A stretch of 64,000 bases of DNA from JALEFZ01 sp964564415 (GCA_964564415.1 CAZMAV010000011.1:1-64000), one strand, 5' to 3'; positions 7,739-17,061 are shown, numbered from the stretch's first letter. A program made the numbers and translations. The notes: generated by a model from the sequence alone, not told the origin.

Positions 7739-8986
7739 TCAGGTTCTTTTAATTTTCAAAATGAAATGGGTGATTTCCGGCCAAATTCCCATCCTGGCAG
7801 GTATTCCAATAAACCCAAAGCCCCTGTTGACATAAAGATGTTGATTCCCCCTTTGATAAAGACCCGCCCATTGAGGATAAAAATATTGAGCCGGACTCCA
7901 TTTCCAGCCAGGAGTCTCGACCCCCATCTGAGCGCCATGGGTATGCCCGGAAAGGGTAAGGTGTAGGGGGAGGGGATGATCCAGGATTTGTGCTTCCCAG
8001 TGGGATGGGTCGTGGGATAAAAGCAGGTTGAACTCACCCGCCTTCACCTCATTCATGGCCTTGTTCAGGTCCCCTTTCTGAGGAAAGGGCGGTTTCCCCC
8101 AATTTTCTACCCCAATCAAATTGATAAACTGTCCCTCTTTTTCCAGCCTGACGCTTTCATTCATCAAAAGCCTGAATCCCATGTTTTGTTGATGGCGGAT
8201 CAGCTTATCCAGATTTTGTTTTTCCAGGAAATCGGATTCCCATTGTACAGAGGCTCCATAATCATGGTTTCCCAGGGTGGAAAATTTTCCAAAAGGGGCT
8301 TGAAGGGCTTTGAATTTTCCAATGTAGGGTTCTATCTCCTCCGCAAAATCGTTGATCATGTCTCCGGTAAAAAGCAGGAGGTCAGCTTCCAGGTTTTTGA
8401 TCATTTGGAAGCCTCTGGCTACTGCCTGGTCTTGGTCAAAAGAGCCTGCATGGAAATCGGAAATGTGGACGATCCTGAATCCATCGAAGGCTTCTGGCAG
8501 CTCTGCTAGAAAGAGCTCTATTTCGTGAACCTCATAATCGTATCTTCCCTTTACCATTCCATGCAATACGGAAAAGAAGGGAAGAGCAGCAGTCATGATA
8601 CCAGCTTGATTGAGAAACTTTCGCCTGTCGGACCTAAAGCGGAGTACTGAGCGGCCTCTAAAGAGGTGGGAGAGAAAGGAAAAAATATCCTCGCCCAAAA
8701 GAAAGAGGGCATAGCAAATTTTGGGTAAGACAAAGAGTAAAACTCCTCCTAACATATAGGAGGACCAGGGATAAAATTTGGGGTCTTTGAAAATTGCAAG
8801 GTCAATAATTGTGAGCAGCAGAATGATCACGAAAACATTAATCCCCAGGTATATACGCTTGGCAATTTTCTGGGTAGCAATAGCACAATGGGTATTCAGG
8901 AATTTAAAAAATCCCCGTTGCACGTACCATTCGACGAGAAACCAGATGATCAGTGTACTTAGATAAAAGGCGCTTCGTATTCCCAT
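7739..8986 (-). CDS. Membrane-anchored metallophosphoesterase (YkuE/YaeI-like)
   Basis: A calcineurin-type phosphoesterase of 415 residues facing the periplasm. Three hydrophobic helices occupy about residues 5-23, 47-64 and 76-98. A twin-arginine-like segment follows (SDRRKFLNQAGIM, 119-131). The dimetal-site motifs are all present: DFHAG (D177, H179), GDMIND (208-213), GNHDYG (239-244), a later SHDP, and SGHTHGAQ near the C-terminus. Related enzymes (YaeI, LpxH-like, YkuE) act on cell-envelope phosphoesters such as UDP-diacylglucosamine, but the substrate here is not known. It lies 26 bases downstream of the MATE gene in the same direction. The twin-arginine-like motif after the helices is unusual and may be a relic of a Tat-exported ancestor. 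Confidence 0.85.
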   Translation of the reverse strand: MGIRSAFYLSTLIIWFLVEWYVQRGFFKFLNTHCAIATQKIAKRIYLGINVFVIILLLTIIDLAIFKDPKFYPWSSYMLGGVLLFVLPKICYALFLLGEDIFSFLSHLFRGRSVLRFRSDRRKFLNQAGIMTAALPFFSVLHGMVKGRYDYEVHEIELFLAELPEAFDGFRIVHISDFHAGSFDQDQAVARGFQMIKNLEADLLLFTGDMINDFAEEIEPYIGKFKALQAPFGKFSTLGNHDYGASVQWESDFLEKQNLDKLIRHQQNMGFRLLMNESVRLEKEGQFINLIGVENWGKPPFPQKGDLNKAMNEVKAGEFNLLLSHDPSHWEAQILDHPLPLHLTLSGHTHGAQMGVETPGWKWSPAQYFYPQWAGLYQRGNQHLYVNRGFGFIGIPARMGIWPEITHFILKIKRT

Positions 8987-9012
8987 AAGGTAAAAATACA
9001 GAAAGCCTGGGT

Positions 9013-10389
9013 TTATTCTGCATCCTGAGGGCTGAGTTCCTTGGGATTTTCCTGGATTTTAAAGATCTGATACTTGACCAAGACATAGGACAGGAGTCCT
9101 CCATAGGCGTAAGCAACTGCAATAGAACCGAATACTCCCGCCAATCCAAGGTATTCCGCACCTGCATAGGCCAGGGGAAGATAGACCCCAAACATCATGG
9201 TGATCGTAATGATGGATGCCATGATTGGCTTATTGAGGACATTAAGAATGGTATTGTCAAGGGCGTATATGCTCCTGAAACTGTAACTAAAGGGAACAAT
9301 ACTCAGATAAAGGGCAATGTGTCCCATGACTTCCTCATTGTCGGTAAACAGGGAACCGACATACTTACCCGTAAAAAAGAGAATGCCCAGCATTAGGACT
9401 CCCCAGACCAGGCCAAATCTCTGGCTGATGTTGACTCCCCGTTGAAGGCGGTCCAGCTTTTTGGCACCTAGGTTTTGTCCTACAAATGGACCCAAAACAG
9501 AAGAAAGTGCTACGACGGCCATGATGGCGAATAGGTCAATCCTCGAAGAAACTCCCAAAGCTGCCACAGCTTCCTTGCCAAAGCTGGCCACAATAGAAGT
9601 GATAAGCCCGGTCGTCAGAGGGACGACGAGGTTGGTGAGGGAGGCTGGACCTCCGATATAAAGGATTTTTCTCCAGGATTTCAGTAGGTCTTTGATATCG
9701 GGAATCTTCCTGGTCAGCATGTTTTGTCTTCTCAAGACATAGAGACCAAATACCAGGGAGAGGGCACGGGCAATCACCGTAGAAAGTGCTGCTCCCTTGA
9801 TCTCCAGGGCAGGAATAGGTCCCCATCCAAAGATGAAGATGGGATCCAGTATGACGTTCAGGACGACCATGGAAACCATGATCATGGCAGGAGTCTTGGT
9901 ATCTCCATTGGCACGGATACAGCTATTGCCCACAAAAGGAACAATGACAAAGATGACCCCGATGTACCATATGTACATGTAGTCTCCAATAAGGGGAACC
10001 ATTTCCTCACTGGCCCCCAGAAGCCTGAATAGGGGTTTGAGGGTGAAAATTCCAATGAGGACAAATATCCCGGCAAGGACTACCGCCAAAAAGAGACTAT
10101 CTACTGTCAGTCGCTTTACCCTTTCTTGATTTCCCTTACCGATAGCCCTGGAAACTACCGCCGAGGCTCCCATACCCATGCCCATCCCTATAGCGTTGAG
10201 GATGAGGACAACGGGTAGGGTAAAGCTTAGTGCAGCAAGTTCATTGGTCCCGATTTGCCCTACAAAATACGTATCCACGAGGTTGAAGGAGACAATCGCG
10301 AAAATACCCAATATCATAGGGAGAGTCAAGCGGGTAAGCATGGGAGCGATGGCTCCTTCGGTGAGTTTTGCCTTGGATGAACTTGCCAT
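9013..10389 (-). CDS. MATE-family multidrug/metabolite exporter
   Basis: An inner-membrane antiporter of 458 residues with the twelve-helix, two-half layout of the MATE family. The first half opens with MLTRLTLPMILGIFAIV and DTYFVGQIGTNELAALSF; the Gly-Met repeat GMGMGMGASAVVSRAIG and GPASLTNLVVPL at the start of the second half are typical of NorM/DinF-type members. MATE proteins expel cationic drugs or metabolites using Na+ or H+ gradients. The substrate is not predictable. The metallophosphoesterase gene follows 26 bases downstream, so the two probably share a transcript. Confidence 0.9.
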   Translation of the reverse strand: MASSSKAKLTEGAIAPMLTRLTLPMILGIFAIVSFNLVDTYFVGQIGTNELAALSFTLPVVLILNAIGMGMGMGASAVVSRAIGKGNQERVKRLTVDSLFLAVVLAGIFVLIGIFTLKPLFRLLGASEEMVPLIGDYMYIWYIGVIFVIVPFVGNSCIRANGDTKTPAMIMVSMVVLNVILDPIFIFGWGPIPALEIKGAALSTVIARALSLVFGLYVLRRQNMLTRKIPDIKDLLKSWRKILYIGGPASLTNLVVPLTTGLITSIVASFGKEAVAALGVSSRIDLFAIMAVVALSSVLGPFVGQNLGAKKLDRLQRGVNISQRFGLVWGVLMLGILFFTGKYVGSLFTDNEEVMGHIALYLSIVPFSYSFRSIYALDNTILNVLNKPIMASIITITMMFGVYLPLAYAGAEYLGLAGVFGSIAVAYAYGGLLSYVLVKYQIFKIQENPKELSPQDAE

Positions 10390-10543
10390 TAAATCGGAAA
10401 ATGCGATTGAATAAAGATAGGAATTGGAATAAGAGAGGAAGGCTGTGTCCCATGAGCTAACCCAGTAGCTTTTATCACAACGAAATATACAGGACTTAGT
10501 TCTTTTATGAGCTTTTTTCCTATCTCTTTTGATTAGATCCTTC

Positions 10544-10993
10544 TCAAAGAACCTCTCTTCTCCAAAAGATAAAATCGTTGGAAGGTACTGGGACTTTTCT
10601 CTGACTGAGGATGGCTGCTATCTGAGCCCTGTGATGGGTACCGTGGTTGATGAGGTGAAACATGATATCAGATATCCGATTTTGAAAGGTCAGCCCTTTT
10701 GAGTTTTGGTAAGTGACCCATTCATCCGGCTTATGCTTATCTAGGATGGAAGTGAACTTCCGGCTCAAGGCCTCCTGGAGGGGAAGCAAGGCCCTATCTT
10801 CATGGATCTGCCAGACGGTCTGCTCCGTTTTTTTTCCTTCAATCCGACTGAGCCAAATTTCTTGTGCGTTCAGGATATGACCCATCAATTGCCTTACCCG
10901 CCCGGGTAAATCTTTATGATCGAGGATAATTTCGATATACCTGCGATTGGTTTCCCGGTCATAGTTGAGCAAAAAGGGAAGGTTGGGGATCAT
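10544..10993 (-). CDS. DinB-family (four-helix metal-binding) protein
   Basis: A 149-residue DinB/YfiT-like four-helix bundle. The metal-binding histidines are visible: His39 in LMGHILNAQEIWLSR, and the H-x3-H pair in LINHGTHHRAQI near residue 120. Such proteins include thiol transferases (bacillithiol or mycothiol dependent) and DNA-damage-induced proteins of unknown activity; nothing here shows which. Its start overlaps the stop of the deoxynucleoside kinase gene by four bases (ATGA), so the two are translationally coupled. Confidence 0.8.
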   Translation of the reverse strand: MIPNLPFLLNYDRETNRRYIEIILDHKDLPGRVRQLMGHILNAQEIWLSRIEGKKTEQTVWQIHEDRALLPLQEALSRKFTSILDKHKPDEWVTYQNSKGLTFQNRISDIMFHLINHGTHHRAQIAAILSQRKVPVPSNDFIFWRREVL

Positions 10994-11658
10994 GAGAGGA
11001 GATTTTTTTCGATTTTATCTTTAATAAAGTGAAAATCGTCTTCATTTTCTACAAAATCCATGTTTTCAGAATCTATGATTATAAGCTTACCCTCTCTATA
11101 GCCCGAAATCCAATTTTCATAATTCTGGTTGAGGGCCTGGATGTAATCAGGCCTGATTTCCTGTTCGTAGCTTCGTCCCCTTTTTTCAATTTGCTGGAGC
11201 AATTTGGGTACGCTGGCTTTGAGATAAATAAGGAGATCGGGTGCCTGGATCAGGTGGCACATGGATTGAAAGAGGCTGAAGTAATTTTGAAAGTCTCGTT
11301 GAGAAAGTAAACCAGATTCGTGCAGGTTTTTGGCAAAAATATGGGCGTCTTCATAAATGGTCCGGTCCTGAATAATGGTTTGCTTCATGCTTCTTGCCTC
11401 CAAGACCTGGTTGAACCTGGAGTGGAGGAAATAAATTTGAAGCGGAAAGGCCCACTTTTTCATGTCTTCATAAAAATCCTCCAGGTAGGGATTTTCATCG
11501 ACAGCTTCAAGGTTGGCTTTCCAATCATAGGATTGGGCCAGCATCTTGACCAGGGTAGTTTTTCCTGCACCAATATTTCCGGCAATGGCTAAGTGAAATC
11601 CCTCTGAGAGGGGATGGGCGTTGTCAGGGTTGCTTTCCATGGAAAGAACAGTGTCCAT
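10990..11658 (-). CDS. Deoxynucleoside kinase (dAK/dGK type)
   Basis: A cytoplasmic kinase of 222 residues that phosphorylates deoxynucleosides for salvage. The P-loop is GNIGAGKT (27-34). The DRTIYEDAHIFAKNL segment gives the arginine and the acidic substrate-binding residues of the family, and RGRSYEQ supplies the lid. Two starts are possible (11658 and an ATG six codons later); the family usually starts about 20 residues before the P-loop, which does not decide. It overlaps the DinB-like gene by four bases and is divergent from the dihydroorotase gene, so pyrimidine synthesis and nucleoside salvage share one intergenic region. Confidence 0.88.
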   Translation of the reverse strand: MDTVLSMESNPDNAHPLSEGFHLAIAGNIGAGKTTLVKMLAQSYDWKANLEAVDENPYLEDFYEDMKKWAFPLQIYFLHSRFNQVLEARSMKQTIIQDRTIYEDAHIFAKNLHESGLLSQRDFQNYFSLFQSMCHLIQAPDLLIYLKASVPKLLQQIEKRGRSYEQEIRPDYIQALNQNYENWISGYREGKLIIIDSENMDFVENEDDFHFIKDKIEKNLLS

Positions 11659-11814
11659 AGGTGGTTGATCTATTCAAATTTACATGCATTATCGATAATC
11701 CCGGAACAATCGACCTCATCAATTTTTTCCACCAATGTGAACAATCCCCATTCTAGCTCTAGCATTGTGTTTGTCCTGCGAATTCCCTTATTTTTCCTGA
11801 AATAAATCAAATTC

Positions 11815-13149
11815 ATGGGAAGCCTTTTGATAAAAAATGTTCAGGTTGTCAATGAGGGACAGATAGAGCCTTTGGATGTATTCATTAAAAATGGTCGAAT
11901 ACACAAATTGGGTAAGGAAGTCAATGAGGTTGCCGACCAAAAATTGGACGGGCGTGGGCGTTATCTCCTTCCGGGTGTCATCGACGATCAGGTTCATTTT
12001 CGGGAGCCTGGACTTACCCATAAGGCTGACCTGACCACAGAATCCAGGGCAGCCGTAGCTGGAGGGATCACTACCTTTATGGAAATGCCCAATACCCTTC
12101 CCCAGACCCTTACTCAGGAACTCCTGAAAGCTAAATATCGAAGGGCTGCCCAGGTATCGGTCGCCAATTATTCCTTCTTCATGGGTGCCTCTAATGACAA
12201 CCTCGAAGAAGTCCTAAAGACAGATGCCGAAAGAGTCTGTGGAATCAAAGTTTTTATGGGCTCCTCTACCGGAAATATGCTGGTGGACGATGAGGTCGTA
12301 CTTGAAAAGATTTTTGCAAGAACTCCCATATTGGTGGCTACCCACTGTGAAAAAGAAGAAATCGTCAGACGTAACCTTCAACAAGCCATCGACCAATACG
12401 GCGACGATATTCCCCTTTCCATGCATCCCGTGATTCGGTCTCGGGAGGCCTGCCTTGCCTCTTCTTCTCAGGCGGTAGGCTTAGCCAAAAAATACGACAC
12501 CCGTCTCCACGTTCTGCATATCTCTACTGAGGACGAGATCGAACTCTTTGACGATAGCCTTCCTTTGGAGAAGAAGCGGATCACTGCGGAGGTCTGTATT
12601 CACCACCTTTGGTTTGATCAAAGCATGTACGAAGAGAAGGGGACCCACATCAAATGGAACCCAGCCGTCAAGGCCGACAGCGATCGAAAAGCCTTGAGAG
12701 AAGCCCTGAAAGGCGGCAAACTCGATATCCTGGCTACCGATCATGCTCCTCACACCCTTGCAGAAAAGTCTAAACCTTACACAAAGGCCCCATCTGGAGG
12801 ACCCTTGGTACAACATGCCCTCCCAGCCATGCTTGATCTATATCACCAGGGAGAATTTGACCTGCCCTTTATTGTGGATAAAATGTCGCACGCTCCGGCT
12901 ACCTGTTTTAAGATAAAGGAAAGAGGCTTTATCCGGGAGGGCTACATGGCCGATCTGGTGCTGGTAGACCTCGACTCACCCTGGACGGTAGATAAATCAA
13001 ATATCAGGTACAAATGTGGTTGGTCCCCTTTCGAGGGGCACAAATTCTCCTCCCAAGTAAAAACAACCATTGTCAGCGGTGAAATAGCCTTTCATGAAGA
13101 AGAAGTAAATGAGAATTGCCGGGGACAAAGAATTAGCTTTCTCAGATGA
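11815..13149 (+). CDS. pyrC: Dihydroorotase (class I / multifunctional-complex type)
   Basis: An amidohydrolase of 444 residues that interconverts carbamoyl-aspartate and dihydroorotate in pyrimidine synthesis. The fold is clear: the first metal-binding strand PGVIDDQVHFREPG (53-66), FMEMPNT, GIKVFMGSSTGNM, ATHCEKEE, LHVLHISTEDE and the last metal ligand loop ATDHAPHT. One thing is odd. The first strand normally reads D-x-H-x-H, but the first histidine is replaced by Gln59, leaving only His61. I believe this occurs in other Bacteroidota homologues, so it is probably a lineage feature and not damage. The SDR gene overlaps its 3' end by four bases. An inactive structural homologue is the alternative. 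Confidence 0.85.
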   Translation: MGSLLIKNVQVVNEGQIEPLDVFIKNGRIHKLGKEVNEVADQKLDGRGRYLLPGVIDDQVHFREPGLTHKADLTTESRAAVAGGITTFMEMPNTLPQTLTQELLKAKYRRAAQVSVANYSFFMGASNDNLEEVLKTDAERVCGIKVFMGSSTGNMLVDDEVVLEKIFARTPILVATHCEKEEIVRRNLQQAIDQYGDDIPLSMHPVIRSREACLASSSQAVGLAKKYDTRLHVLHISTEDEIELFDDSLPLEKKRITAEVCIHHLWFDQSMYEEKGTHIKWNPAVKADSDRKALREALKGGKLDILATDHAPHTLAEKSKPYTKAPSGGPLVQHALPAMLDLYHQGEFDLPFIVDKMSHAPATCFKIKERGFIREGYMADLVLVDLDSPWTVDKSNIRYKCGWSPFEGHKFSSQVKTTIVSGEIAFHEEEVNENCRGQRISFLR

Positions 13150-13898
13150 AAAAGATCCTGATCCTCACCGGATCTTCCAAAGGAATAGGAAAGGCCATCG
13201 CCGAAAAGTATCTAAAAGAAAACTATCAGGTGATTGGGCTTTCCCGTTCAAAGACCTCCTTCCATGGCTACAAAAGTACTTTTGACTGGATAAAAACAGA
13301 CCTGTCAGATGCCTCGACTTTAGAAATAAGTTGGGAAGGCATAATGCAAAAGTTAGGTCCAAAGGAAGAACTCTCAGAGCTGTATTTCATCCACAATGCA
13401 GGAACTTTACAGCCTATCGGACTTCTGGGTCAGGGAAGGAAGGCTCAAGATTTTTTTAAGGGTATTCAGGTAAATGTAGCAGCTCCCCTGGCCCTTTGTG
13501 AAATGCTGATCAGCGAATTTCAGTCCCTGCCTATTGAGAAAAAGATTGTTATCATATCTTCAGGAGCAGGCAAAAAGCCCTATCAGGGATGGGGAATGTA
13601 CAGCAGTTCTAAGGCCGCTACCGACATGTTGGCTCGTGTCATCCATGAGGAGCAACAAGGGAGAGAATCAGCTTTTCGGGTTTCGGCTGTTGCACCCGGA
13701 GTGGTAGATACAGACATGCAGAACCTAATACGGGAGCAGGAGAAGGAAAATTTTCCTCATGTGCAGCGATTCCTGGACCTGAAGAAAGAGGGTAAACTCT
13801 GGTCTCCGGACTTTGTCGCCGAAGAATTATTTGCCCTTATCCAAAGAGAAGACTTTGGCCAGGAGGTCCTCAGAGACCTACGAAGCTGGAGGGACTAG
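13146..13898 (+). CDS. SDR-family NAD(P)-dependent oxidoreductase (sepiapterin/benzil reductase-like)
   Basis: A 250-residue short-chain dehydrogenase. The cofactor loop is TGSSKGIG (8-15), the NAG motif is in HNAGTLQPIG, and the catalytic Ser, Tyr and Lys lie in ISSGAGKKP and MYSSSKAATDM. VAPGVVDTDMQ follows as in the family. The RSKTS after the second strand suggests NADP preference. The closest named types are sepiapterin reductase-like and benzil reductase proteins; the substrate is unknown. It overlaps pyrC by four bases (translational coupling) and its last four bases overlap the convergent SUI1 gene. Confidence 0.82.
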   Translation: MKKILILTGSSKGIGKAIAEKYLKENYQVIGLSRSKTSFHGYKSTFDWIKTDLSDASTLEISWEGIMQKLGPKEELSELYFIHNAGTLQPIGLLGQGRKAQDFFKGIQVNVAAPLALCEMLISEFQSLPIEKKIVIISSGAGKKPYQGWGMYSSSKAATDMLARVIHEEQQGRESAFRVSAVAPGVVDTDMQNLIREQEKENFPHVQRFLDLKKEGKLWSPDFVAEELFALIQREDFGQEVLRDLRSWRD

Positions 13899-14239
13899 CC
13901 ACCAACCATTTTAAACTTATAATTCTGCTTGCTCAGTTCTCCTTTGACCTTTTCTCTAAAATCACCTTGTAAGAGGATTTCTCCATTTTTTACCGAACCC
14001 CCACAGCCACATTTGGTCTTCAGGTTCTTGCCCAGTTCCTTGAGATCATCTTCACTACCTACAAATTGATAAATCCTGGTGACGACCTTGTTTCCTTTTA
14101 ACCGGTCCAATGCTATGCGAAGGTTTTGCTGCTGAGGAGGAAGGGTTTCTTCTTCCCGTCCTCCTTTTTCTTCATACTCAAAATCAGGATCTGTGGAGTA
14201 CACCACGCCGTCAAACTTCTTGTTTTTCTTCTTGGCCAT
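13895..14239 (-). CDS. SUI1/eIF1-family translation factor (YciH-like)
   Basis: A 114-residue protein with a charged N-terminal extension rich in Lys and Glu (about 1-45) and a C-terminal SUI1 domain. The domain is shown by LKGNKVVTRIYQFVG, LKELGKNLKTKCGCGGSVK and ILLQGDF. In bacteria the YciH relatives bind the small ribosomal subunit and affect start-site fidelity in vitro, but their cellular role is not settled. The gene overlaps the convergent SDR gene by four bases, leaving no room for a terminator between them. Confidence 0.88.
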   Translation of the reverse strand: MAKKKNKKFDGVVYSTDPDFEYEEKGGREEETLPPQQQNLRIALDRLKGNKVVTRIYQFVGSEDDLKELGKNLKTKCGCGGSVKNGEILLQGDFREKVKGELSKQNYKFKMVGG

Positions 14240-14357
14240 TTATGTATGAATTTAAAAGTCTTGTATTTTTTTACTTATCACGTAGGCAATCAAGCATATA
14301 CCGCGCTGGAATGATATTTACAGACATCTTTTAATCAATTACAATTTCTTTGCTCAT

Positions 14358-15194
14358 TTATTCAAGGGCTTCCACATATTGATTTAAGCAGGTCCTGAGA
14401 AAGCTCATCATGGAATGGCCATGGGAATTGAAAATCCTGCCTTCAAACGTTCGTACTGGAATGATTCCTCTTGTACTATTGGTCAGAAAAATAGCATCTG
14501 CTTTTTTGACTTCAGCGATCTTGAATTTCTTTTCCAAAAGAGGAATGCGCAGCTCTTGGCAAAGGTGTATCATGTGCCGGCGCATGACTCCGTCCAGACA
14601 ATAGGTGGAGAGGGGAGGAGTGATGAGCTTTTTATCTTGTATCAAAAATAAATTGGCACTGCTTCCTTCACTCACATAGCCTTCCTGGCTAAACATCAGG
14701 GCATCATCTACACCTTCATCCTGGGCATGCATGGCTGCCAGTACATAGGGGAGAGCATTGGCGGTCTTACAACCTGCCAGAGGCTGAGGCCCTAAAGGAT
14801 AGTCCCTGTAAGTAGTCAGGTCTATGGGGTGGAGAGACTGATAGGTATTGCCTTCAAAAGAAAAGGCTTCTACTAAAAAAGAGGGCTTTCGATCGACAGG
14901 ACCATAAGCTCCTTTTCCACTCCTGTAAACCTGAATTCTCAAGCGGCCGTGCTTATCGATATGTTTAAGCTCCATGAGATGCCGACAATTTTCCAACAGC
15001 AACACTTCAAAGAGTTGAGGTTGAAATTCCAGCTTGAGAATGCGCATTCCCCTGAAAAGTCGTTCCATGTGGTCTTTCCAGAAAAGTATTTTACCCTGGA
15101 AGATCCTAATCGTTTCGAAAAGACCATCTCCATACTTGAAGGAGCGATTGACCCAAGTTTCCTCCTTTGCTATTTCCCCATTGTAAATGTGCAT
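14358..15194 (-). CDS. Class IV PLP aminotransferase (aminodeoxychorismate lyase or branched-chain type)
   Basis: A pyridoxal-phosphate enzyme of 278 residues in fold type IV. The start motif FKYGDGLFETIRI (19-31) and DHMERLF are typical, the Schiff-base lysine is Lys143 in AGCKTANALPYVLA, and GYVSEGSSANLFLI with the later TNSTRGIIPV forms the cofactor phosphate site. The family includes 4-amino-4-deoxychorismate lyase (PabC), D-amino-acid and branched-chain aminotransferases. The length and the missing N-terminal extension favour a PabC- or D-amino-acid-type enzyme over IlvE; no folate gene is adjacent to settle it. Confidence 0.8.
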   Translation of the reverse strand: MHIYNGEIAKEETWVNRSFKYGDGLFETIRIFQGKILFWKDHMERLFRGMRILKLEFQPQLFEVLLLENCRHLMELKHIDKHGRLRIQVYRSGKGAYGPVDRKPSFLVEAFSFEGNTYQSLHPIDLTTYRDYPLGPQPLAGCKTANALPYVLAAMHAQDEGVDDALMFSQEGYVSEGSSANLFLIQDKKLITPPLSTYCLDGVMRRHMIHLCQELRIPLLEKKFKIAEVKKADAIFLTNSTRGIIPVRTFEGRIFNSHGHSMMSFLRTCLNQYVEALE

Positions 15195-15332
15195 GTCCTA
15201 AGCATTTGTAACTCAAAGGTAATATTTAGCTGCTCATTCCTCCTATGGCTTTTTTCCATCTGCATTTTTTGTAGTTTCGGTCTTGAAAGTCTATGATTTA
15301 AGGAAAAAAAGGAACAGCAAGTCAACTCAAAA

Positions 15333-16607
15333 ATGAAACGGATCGTATGCTTTGGCCCCGGACCTATGTTCAAAGGGGGAATCGCCAATTACAATACTGC
15401 CCTGGCCAAATCATTGGATGCCCTTCCAGATACCGAGGTTCATATTCTCTCCTGGAGCCAACAATATCCAGCCATTATCCCACGGGACTTTGTCGATAGG
15501 AGTTCCAAGTCATCCTTTCTCGATGGGACGGATATTAAAGTCGAATACCTCACCAATTATAATAAGCCTGGGACCTGGCGGCAAAGCGTGGAGGCCATCA
15601 AGAAGCTTGATCCTGACAAGGTGATTTTTCAATGGGCCATTGCTATACAGGGACTGCCTCTGGGCTGGATAGCAAGGAAGCTAAGGAAGGAATGCAGGGC
15701 AGAAATTATCTTCGATGTCCATGTCCTGGTGCAGAAAGAGGCTTCCGTCCTAGACAAACGCTTTACGCGTTATGGCCTGCAGGAGGCAGATTCTTATATC
15801 GTACATGCCTACACTACTGCCAGGGAACTGGAAGCCAGCTTCGAGAATTTGGTCTTTAACCTCACCGAAAATGGCGAAAGGCCCAAGGCAGAAGGTAAGT
15901 TGAGAAATATCATCAAACTCTATCATCCTGTGTATAACTTGTTTCAGCCCGATCCTGATTTCAACAAGGAAGAGGAAAAACAAAAACTGGGTTTGAGGGA
16001 TAATGTATTCCTATTCTTTGGTTTTATCAGAAAATACAAGGGATTGCACAATGTCATCCTCGCCTTTGCCAAAGTTCGCGAGCAGCGAGAAGATGTTTCC
16101 CTCCTTATCGTAGGTGAATCTTTCTGGAAAACCCTGGACAACAGTAAGTTTTCAACCCGGTTGAAAAACTTCCTGTTTGGTACAGCTAAGAAGATTTTTC
16201 TGAATAAATCCGACGACGAACGCCAGTACAATCCCCTTGCTCAGATCGAGGAGCTGGGACTGGAAGAAGATACGGTGGTGGTCAATGAATTTGTCCCGAA
16301 TGAAGAAGTGCATCGCTACTTTCAGGTGAGTGATTGTATTTTGACCTACTACCTTACAGCTACACCTTCGGGGGTAGAATCTTTAGCCTATAACTTTCAG
16401 ATGCCTGTCCTGGCCACCAATGTGGGACACTTTCCTGAAACCGTAAAAGACGGATTTAATGGATACCTCGCAGAGCCAGAGGATATAGATTCCATGGCCA
16501 GGCAAATGCTTCGTTTCCTCGATTCTCCTATCAAAAGAGAGAATGTCGGTAAGGCTGCTGAAAGAATGAGTTGGGAAAACTATGCCCAGGCCATCATGCG
16601 GTATTGA
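15333..16607 (+). CDS. Glycosyltransferase, GT4-like (GT-B fold)
   Basis: A 424-residue retaining-type glycosyltransferase with two Rossmann halves. The N-terminal Gly loop is GPGPMFKGGIANYN. The C-terminal half carries LFFGFIRKYKGLHNVILAF, VNEFVPNEEVHRYF and the donor-nucleotide motif SGVESLAYNFQMPVLATNVG with the acidic residue of the EX7E pair. A capsule, exopolysaccharide or glycolipid role is usual, but there is no surrounding polysaccharide cluster, so the acceptor is unknown. It is divergent from the aminotransferase gene across about 140 bp. Confidence 0.85.
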   Translation: MKRIVCFGPGPMFKGGIANYNTALAKSLDALPDTEVHILSWSQQYPAIIPRDFVDRSSKSSFLDGTDIKVEYLTNYNKPGTWRQSVEAIKKLDPDKVIFQWAIAIQGLPLGWIARKLRKECRAEIIFDVHVLVQKEASVLDKRFTRYGLQEADSYIVHAYTTARELEASFENLVFNLTENGERPKAEGKLRNIIKLYHPVYNLFQPDPDFNKEEEKQKLGLRDNVFLFFGFIRKYKGLHNVILAFAKVREQREDVSLLIVGESFWKTLDNSKFSTRLKNFLFGTAKKIFLNKSDDERQYNPLAQIEELGLEEDTVVVNEFVPNEEVHRYFQVSDCILTYYLTATPSGVESLAYNFQMPVLATNVGHFPETVKDGFNGYLAEPEDIDSMARQMLRFLDSPIKRENVGKAAERMSWENYAQAIMRY

Positions 16608-16638
16608 TGGACTTAGGTCCTATGATTCCGGCAGAAGT

Positions 16639-17061
16639 TCAGGCGGTATGGCGCAGGGGAGAGCCCTTTTTCCAGGCAGTGAGGGTGTGTCTCAGAAGGA
16701 GTATATATTCCGAAAACTCCAGGGGTTTTACCAGGTAATCACTGGCTCCCATAGCCCGGCAATAATCTCTTTCTTCCTGGTTGTCTGAAGTGGTCAGGAT
16801 AAGGGTAGGTAAACTGCGAAGAAAGGGCTCTGATTGGAGATGTCGAAGTACATCGAAACCATTTCTTTTAGGTAAATTCAAGTCCAGAAAAATTAGATCC
16901 GGAAAAAAACCACCTACAGAATCGTTCAACTCGGAAAGGAAAGAAATTGCCTTTTCCCCATCGCGTAAGACTTTCAGTTGGCCCTGAAAATCTATTTCCC
17001 TTAAACCCTCCTTGGTAAGCAAGATGTCGGCGGGATTGTCCTCTATGAGAAGGATATTCAT
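16639..17061 (-). CDS. Single-domain response regulator (Rcp1-like)
   Basis: A stand-alone receiver domain of 140 residues without an output domain. The phosphorylation site is Asp60 (FLDLNLPKRNG), with the acidic pocket at E7, D8, N9 (IEDN), the switch Thr in ILTTSDNQEE and Lys112 in YLVKPLEF. The NLPKRNG and ERDYCRAMGASDYLVKP patterns fit the Rcp1-like group often paired with phytochrome-type or hybrid histidine kinases. No kinase gene is near, so its partner lies elsewhere. The start at 17061 places IEDN near the N-terminus; the longer in-frame start at 17136 adds a tail unlike the family. Confidence 0.9.
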   Translation of the reverse strand: MNILLIEDNPADILLTKEGLREIDFQGQLKVLRDGEKAISFLSELNDSVGGFFPDLIFLDLNLPKRNGFDVLRHLQSEPFLRSLPTLILTTSDNQEERDYCRAMGASDYLVKPLEFSEYILLLRHTLTAWKKGSPLRHTA

